DNA from: an uncultured Prosthecobacter sp.
GTDB taxonomy: Bacteria; Verrucomicrobiota; Verrucomicrobiia; Verrucomicrobiales; Verrucomicrobiaceae
Assembly (NCBI GenBank): GCA_947523045.1
Contig: CANNUR010000031.1
Coordinates: 1-19,835 of the forward strand
DNA: 19,835 bases
Direction of reading: 5' to 3'
Shown: positions 15,712-19,835 of the stretch, piece after piece
Layout of the letters: each line of letters opens with the position of its first letter
Numbering within the stretch: position 1 is the stretch's first letter
Notes under the pieces: model-generated
The model's input: only the letters and a program-made list of their open reading frames with translations
Told to the model about the DNA's origin: nothing
Databases searched by the model: none
Translations under genes and position numbers: made by a program

Positions 15712-16911
15712 TCAGCGCGGAATGGCGGGGTTTTCGTACCAGATCACGCCGAGTTGGTCGCGTTCCTCGCAGGTGACGACATCGAGGTCGCCGTCCTCAT
15801 CAAGATCGAGCAATTGCACGAGGTCAAATTTCACACCGCCTGGTCCGCCGAGGGAATGCTGCCGCCATGCGCCGCCCTTGTGTTGTTCCAGCCAGACAAC
15901 GCCTTCGCGCTCGCCATGAGCGTTTTCGCAGGTGAAAACGAGGTCCGCCAGGCCGTCGCCATTGAGGTCGCCGATCTTGACCGCCTTGGCGTCACCCAAA
16001 CGATCCGGGACAAGGCTGAGCATCACGTTCCGCCAGCCACCGTCGGCACGGCGTAAAAACAGCAGCACGTCGCGCGGTTTGGAGGCCACCGCGACATCGG
16101 TGAGGCCGTCGCCATCGAGGTCGCCCAGATCAGCGAACATGACCTCGCGGTCGCTGCCGCCGAGGGGGTGCTCGATCCAGGGCGCCTGCGCCAGGACCTG
16201 CTTGGCACCGGGGTTTTTCAGCCAGAACACCCCGCGGCGCGGGCCCTTGCGATCCGTGCCCAGCAGGTCGGTATCGCCATCGCCATCGAGATCGTGGGGC
16301 AGCAGCGACATGACCCAGCCGGCCTTGCGCAGCGGCTGCCAGCGCCACTCGGCGAGGTTGCGCGGCTGGGCCGGAGCCCGCAGCCAGCCAATGGCGGCGC
16401 CCTCGCCCTTGGCGGCAAGGAGCAGATCCGGGCCGTGTTCGTCATCCACCTGCAGGGCGGCTGCCTGCATCCACATCCGTTTCGGGGCGGGCAGGGGAAG
16501 GGTCTGCCAGGCCTCGGCCGACAGCGGATCATCGCCTTGGTGACGATGCCAGAACAGGGCGCGCGAGTTGCCTTCCGTGCCGCTGATGGCGTCGACTTTG
16601 CCATCGCCGTCGAGGTCGGCAAAGATCGCCTCCTCGACGTTCGGGGCTGTGCCGATCGTGACCTGCGGCCATGGCGCGCGCACCCGTGCCGGTCCGGGGT
16701 GGGCATAGGCGCGCACCACGCCGCCCTCCTCCCAGCCGGTGACCAGATCGGGACGGCCGTTGCCATTGAAGTCGCCCAGCTTGACGCCATCGGCCCCGCG
16801 CGAGCCGGCATCGATCGTGTGACGCGGCCAAGGGGCTCCCTGCCCGGGAACGACTTCCGGGCTGACTGCGGCGAGCGTGGTCGGGAACAGCAGCAGGAGC
16901 AGCGGGCGCAT
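15712..16911 (-). CDS. Secreted FG-GAP/VCBS repeat protein
   Basis: The protein has 399 residues. The ATG at 16911 gives the signal peptide MRPLLLLLFPTTLAA; a longer frame to 17112 would overlap the divergent sulfatase and add no signal. It carries at least six calcium-loop repeats of the D-x-D/N-G-D-G-x-x-D type: DFNGNGRPDL, DLDGDGKVDA, DLDGDGDTDL, DLDGDGLTDV, DLNGDGLADL and DLDEDGDLDV. These are spaced about 50-60 residues apart, as in a seven-bladed FG-GAP propeller like those of integrin alpha chains. Blades repeat a V-x-W-x-x-N/P motif (VFWLKNPG, VVWLEQHKGG, VIWYENPA). Such proteins are secreted, bind calcium and are thought to bind glycans or proteins; no catalytic motif is seen. It is the first gene of the minus-strand cluster, about 85 bases before PSD1 cytochrome a. 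Confidence 0.88.
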   Translation of the reverse strand: MRPLLLLLFPTTLAAVSPEVVPGQGAPWPRHTIDAGSRGADGVKLGDFNGNGRPDLVTGWEEGGVVRAYAHPGPARVRAPWPQVTIGTAPNVEEAIFADLDGDGKVDAISGTEGNSRALFWHRHQGDDPLSAEAWQTLPLPAPKRMWMQAAALQVDDEHGPDLLLAAKGEGAAIGWLRAPAQPRNLAEWRWQPLRKAGWVMSLLPHDLDGDGDTDLLGTDRKGPRRGVFWLKNPGAKQVLAQAPWIEHPLGGSDREVMFADLGDLDGDGLTDVAVASKPRDVLLFLRRADGGWRNVMLSLVPDRLGDAKAVKIGDLNGDGLADLVFTCENAHGEREGVVWLEQHKGGAWRQHSLGGPGGVKFDLVQLLDLDEDGDLDVVTCEERDQLGVIWYENPAIPR

Positions 16912-17005
16912 GCGCTGGGAACGGTCGCTGATGAGCGAACTATCGAGGGTCATCCACCTGCAAACAGGCTTGCCGGGCCGGGCATCGGCATTCATAAAGG
17001 GGGTG
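16912..17005. promoter_or_regulatory. Divergent intergenic region between the FG-GAP gene and the plus-strand sulfatase
   Basis: These 94 bases separate two divergent starts, so promoters for both directions, or regulation of both, are expected here. A strong Shine-Dalgarno-like AAAGGGGG (16996-17003) precedes the sulfatase ATG. No convincing -35/-10 pair or operator palindrome was found. Confidence 0.4.
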
Positions 17006-18589
17006 ATGAAATGCCTGTTGCCCCTGCTTGCCGCCGCATCGCTGGTCTCCGCTGCCGATTCGCGACCGAACATCGTCTTCATCTTCAGCGACGACCATTC
17101 GCCCACGGCCATCGGTGCCTATGAACGCTGGCTGAAGTCGGTCAACCCGACGCCCCACATCGACAAGCTGGCCGCGCAGGGCATGCTGTTCCGGCGCAGC
17201 TACTGCACGAACTCGATCTGCGGCCCGGTGCGGGCGGTGATCGAGACCGGCAAGCACAGTCATCTGAACGGTTTTCGGCAGAACGGCGACCAGTTCAACT
17301 GGGATCAGCCGACCTTTGCCAAGCAGTTGCAGAAGGCCGGTTACCAGACCGTGCTCTACGGCAAGTACCACCTGGAAGGCAAACCCCAGGGGTACGACGA
17401 CTGGGCCGTGCTGCCTGGGCAGGGGCTGTACTACAATCCCGACTTCATGACCGCTGCGGGGAAGGTGACCAAGCAGGGGTACTGCACCGATCTGGTGACC
17501 GACATGGCGGTCGAATGGCTCAAGAGCAAGCGCGACACCTCCAAGCCCTTCCTGCTGCGTGTCCAGCACAAGGCACCGCACCGCAACTGGATGCCGGCGC
17601 TGCGTCACCTGGGGGCCTACGACGATGTGCTCATCCCCGAGCCGCCAACCCTGTTCATGGACCACCGCAGCCAGGCCTCGCCGTCGCGGCACCAGGAACT
17701 TGAGGTCGATCGCCACATGGACCTCAATTACGATCTTTTTGTCGACCTGACAGCCGACTTCAATCAGCCGCCCTCGCAGGCGACCCAGGATCGCTCCGCC
17801 TGGATGAACATGAAGCGCATGACGCCGGCGCAGATGCAGGCCTGGCGCGCCTACTACGGGCCGCTGGATGCGGCCTTCCATCAGGCCCAGCCGACCGGCG
17901 AGGCGCTGGTGCGCTGGAAGCATCAGCGCTACCTGCGCAACTACCTGGCCTGCGTGAAGGGGGTGGATGAAAGTGTCGCCACACTGATGAAGACCCTAGA
18001 GGAACTGGATCTCGATCAGAACACGATCGTCGTGTATGCCTCCGACCAGGGGTTTTACCTCGGCGATCGCGGCTGGTACGACAAGCGCTGGATGTATGAG
18101 AACTCGCTGGAAATGCCGCTCATCGTCAAGTGGCCGGGGGTCACGAAACCCGGGTCACGCAACGACGACCTGGTGCAGAACCTCGACTACGCACCGACCT
18201 TTCTGGAAGCGGCGGGTGTGCCGGTGCCGGCCGACCTGCAGGGGCGCTCGCTGGTGCCGTTGCTCAAGGGGGAGCGGCCGAAGGACTGGCGCGACGCGAT
18301 CTACTACCACTACTTTGAGTATCCCAGCGTGCACATGGTGGCGCGCCAGCGCGGCGTGCGCACGGATCGCTTCAAGCTGATCCACTTCTACCAGTTCGGT
18401 GAATGGGAGTTTTACGACCTCGACGCCGATCCGCAGGAGCTGCGCAATCAGTATGACAATCCGGTGTACGCCGGCGAGGTCGCCAAGCTCAAGCAGCGGC
18501 TGGAGGAACTGCGCGGGCAGTATGCCGACAACAGCGACATCGCCGAGATGCCGGACGACTGGAAGGTCAAGGTGCGGCAGGGGCGGTGA
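17006..18589 (+). CDS. Exported sulfatase, N-acetylglucosamine-6-sulfatase-like (S1_11-type)
   Basis: The protein has 527 residues. The ATG at 17006 follows AAAGGGGG and gives the signal peptide MKCLLPLLAAASLVSA. PNIVFIFSDDHS holds metal ligands D29 and D30. C72-G-P-V-R76 is the formylglycine site. It keeps the required C-x-P-x-R, but the usual Ser at position four is Val. Other family blocks are LYGKYHLEG, VQHKAPHRNWMP, RYLRNYLACVKGVDESV and YASDQGFYLGDRGWYDKRWMYE. These last blocks are characteristic of N-acetylglucosamine-6-O-sulfatase and mucin-desulfating sulfatase relatives, although subfamily assignment by eye is tentative. It probably removes 6-O-sulfate from an extracellular amino-sugar glycan. 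It diverges from the FG-GAP gene and converges on moaC with only 12 bases between stops. Confidence 0.9.
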   Translation: MKCLLPLLAAASLVSAADSRPNIVFIFSDDHSPTAIGAYERWLKSVNPTPHIDKLAAQGMLFRRSYCTNSICGPVRAVIETGKHSHLNGFRQNGDQFNWDQPTFAKQLQKAGYQTVLYGKYHLEGKPQGYDDWAVLPGQGLYYNPDFMTAAGKVTKQGYCTDLVTDMAVEWLKSKRDTSKPFLLRVQHKAPHRNWMPALRHLGAYDDVLIPEPPTLFMDHRSQASPSRHQELEVDRHMDLNYDLFVDLTADFNQPPSQATQDRSAWMNMKRMTPAQMQAWRAYYGPLDAAFHQAQPTGEALVRWKHQRYLRNYLACVKGVDESVATLMKTLEELDLDQNTIVVYASDQGFYLGDRGWYDKRWMYENSLEMPLIVKWPGVTKPGSRNDDLVQNLDYAPTFLEAAGVPVPADLQGRSLVPLLKGERPKDWRDAIYYHYFEYPSVHMVARQRGVRTDRFKLIHFYQFGEWEFYDLDADPQELRNQYDNPVYAGEVAKLKQRLEELRGQYADNSDIAEMPDDWKVKVRQGR

Positions 18590-18601
18590 CGCGGACGAAT
18601 T

Positions 18602-19054
18602 TCAGGGGGCTTCCTTGGTCTTGGAGACGAGGCGCACTTCGGTCAGCCGCATGGTCTTGTCGACGGCTTTGCACATGTCGTAAATCGTCAGGCCGGCGAC
18701 CGACACGGCGGTCAATGCCTCCATCTCGACGCCGGTGGGGGCCACGGTTTTCACGGTGGCAGTGAGGGCGATGCCCCCGTTCTGTTCCTCGAAGTCGACG
18801 GCGACCTTGGACAGCGGCAGCGGGTGGCAGAGCGGGATCAGCTGGGAGGTCAGCTTGGCGGCTTGGATGCCGGCGATGCGGGCGACGGCGAGCACGTCGC
18901 CCTTTTTCAGGCCGTTGTCGCGGATGAGGCGCAGGGTCTCCGGCTGCAGGTGCAGGAAGGCGGCGGCGACCGCCTCGCGTGCCAGCGGCGGCTTGGCGGA
19001 GACATCGACCATGGCTGCGCGGCCGGCGGCGTCGAGGTGGGTCAGTTCGGGCAT
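18602..19054 (-). CDS. moaC: Cyclic pyranopterin monophosphate synthase MoaC
   Basis: The protein has 150 residues, close to the usual MoaC length. It catalyses the second half of the first step of molybdenum cofactor synthesis, converting the cyclic 8-oxo-GTP intermediate made by MoaA into cPMP in the cytoplasm. The start at 19054 gives the standard N-terminus [21 protein letters not shown]; a longer frame to 19129 adds unrelated residues. Conserved blocks are [18 protein letters not shown] (Lys51 region), [13 protein letters not shown] (His77), [11 protein letters not shown] and [10 protein letters not shown]. It is a housekeeping gene with no visible moa neighbours and is the only clearly cytoplasmic metabolic gene in the window. 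It diverges from DUF1501 no. 3. Confidence 0.96.
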   Translation of the reverse strand: MPELTHLDAAGRAAMVDVSAKPPLAREAVAAAFLHLQPETLRLIRDNGLKKGDVLAVARIAGIQAAKLTSQLIPLCHPLPLSKVAVDFEEQNGGIALTATVKTVAPTGVEMEALTAVSVAGLTIYDMCKAVDKTMRLTEVRLVSKTKEAP

Positions 19055-19134
19055 GGCCCAGCATAGCCCGGTGGGGGCGGCGTCACGAAAGGAAAACATC
19101 GCGGTTCGCGTATTTTTACCGTCCCCCACGAGTC
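19055..19134. promoter_or_regulatory. Divergent intergenic region between moaC and DUF1501 no. 3
   Basis: These 80 bases between divergent starts must hold the signals for both directions. A short AT-rich patch (GTATTTTTACC, 19110-19120) stands out from the GC-rich background. No consensus promoter, and no molybdenum cofactor riboswitch-like structure, could be recognised by eye. Confidence 0.3.
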
Positions 19135-19835
19135 ATGAACTTTCCCTGGCAGCCCCTGCACTCGCGTCGCGCCCTGCTCCGTCAGAGCTCGGCGGGCTTT
19201 GGTTATCTGGCCCTGCGCGGCCTGCTCGGGGCGGAGACGGTGTCCAATCCTCTGGCCGCCAAGCAGCCGCATTTTCCGGCACGGGCCAAGCGGGTGATCT
19301 TCCTGTTCATGAAGGGCGGTCCGTCGCATGTCGACACCTTTGATCCCAAGCCCCTGCTGGATCGCGACCACGGCAAGCCGCTGCCCTTCGCCCTGCCGCG
19401 TGTGACCTTTGCCAAGACGACGACGCTGTTCAAGTCGCCCTGGAAGTTCAAGCAGTACGGCGAAAGCGGCCTGCCGGTCAGCGAGTTGTTCCCGCACGTG
19501 GCGCGCTGTGTCGACGATCTGTGCATCCTGCGCTCCCTGCACGGCACCAATCCGGCCCACGGCGGTGCCCTGCTGAAGATGCACACGGGCAGCGACACCT
19601 TTGTGCGTCCGAGCATGGGGGCCTGGGTCAGCTATGGTCTCGGCACGGAAAACGCCGATTTGCCGGCCTTTGTGACGATCTGTCCGACGCTCGCCCACGG
19701 TGGCGTCAACAACTGGGGTTCGGCCTTCCTGCCCGCGTGGGCGCAGGGCACCCCTCTCGGCAACGCCAGCGTGCCGGCCGATCAGGCCGTGGTGCGCCAC
19801 ATCCGCGGGCCGCATTCGGTGAGTCCCATTCAGCG
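19135..19835 (+). CDS. DUF1501 protein no. 3, Tat-exported, 3' end outside window
   Basis: The ATG at 19135 opens a frame that reaches the right edge (233 residues seen). The N-terminus [32 protein letters not shown] is a twin-arginine type signal with arginines 11-12. Canonical DUF1501 blocks follow: [69 protein letters not shown] and [14 protein letters not shown]. It is closer in these motifs to copy no. 2 than to no. 1. A PSD1 gene would commonly be adjacent, but none precedes it here, so any partner would lie beyond the right edge. No clear Shine-Dalgarno precedes the ATG; the next in-frame start lies inside the folded domain, so this start is well supported. Confidence 0.9.
   Translation, partial: MNFPWQPLHSRRALLRQSSAGFGYLALRGLLGAETVSNPLAAKQPHFPARAKRVIFLFMKGGPSHVDTFDPKPLLDRDHGKPLPFALPRVTFAKTTTLFKSPWKFKQYGESGLPVSELFPHVARCVDDLCILRSLHGTNPAHGGALLKMHTGSDTFVRPSMGAWVSYGLGTENADLPAFVTICPTLAHGGVNNWGSAFLPAWAQGTPLGNASVPADQAVVRHIRGPHSVSPIQ

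Noticed and set aside
16970..16998. Possible promoter TTGCCG-17-CATAAA for the plus-strand sulfatase
   Set aside because: It would start transcription at about the ATG and overlap the strong Shine-Dalgarno, so it is probably coincidental.
1..19835. CRISPR array, tRNA or rRNA genes
   Set aside because: No regularly spaced repeat array beyond the two REP pairs and no recognisable tRNA or rRNA sequence was found by eye.

Overview
The window is high-GC DNA from a bacterium of the PVC group, most likely a Verrucomicrobiota member. The evidence is the gene content: two multidomain c-type cytochromes of the 'PSD1' kind (PSCyt1, DUF1549, DUF1553), three DUF1501 proteins with twin-arginine leaders, three sulfatase genes (one broken), an FG-GAP protein and a large autotransporter-type beta-strand repeat protein. 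These families are typical of Planctomycetes and Verrucomicrobia. The phylum is an inference; no rRNA gene is present.

Layout. From about 16.9 kb down to the left edge, all recognised genes lie on the minus strand and look like one long operon. In transcription order they are: FG-GAP protein (16911-15712), PSD1 cytochrome a (15626-13209), REP-associated transposase RAYT with two inverted REP pairs (13204-12303), DUF1501 no. 1 (12350-10887), PSD1 cytochrome b carrying a one-base frameshift (10878-7943), a four-helix membrane protein (7946-7425), DUF1501 no. 2 (7428-5986), a sulfatase (5924-4128), a sialidase-like BNR protein (4131-2389), a sulfatase remnant cut just before its catalytic cysteine (2371-2171), and the start of a beta-strand repeat surface protein (2098 to beyond position 1). 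Four of the junctions are ATGA stop/start overlaps. On the plus strand are a sulfatase (17006-18589) and the start of a third DUF1501 gene (19135 to the right edge). moaC (19054-18602) lies between them on the minus strand.

How the genes may work together. Sulfatases plus a sialidase-like enzyme, all with export signals, suggest stripping of sulfated, possibly sialylated or otherwise acidic, glycans outside the cytoplasm. The PSD1 and DUF1501 families have no settled biochemical function but are often found next to sulfatases in this group of bacteria. The FG-GAP and beta-strand repeat proteins are probable extracellular or surface partners.

The most unusual region is 12.3-13.2 kb. A RAYT gene sits between a PSD1 gene and a DUF1501 gene with a matched REP inverted pair on each side. 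The REP DNA has become coding sequence: one copy encodes the leader residues just before the DUF1501 Tat motif, and another encodes the RAYT C-terminus. The two genes overlap at ATGA. The other PSD1/DUF1501 pair is also split by an extra gene, a small membrane protein with ATGA overlaps at both ends.
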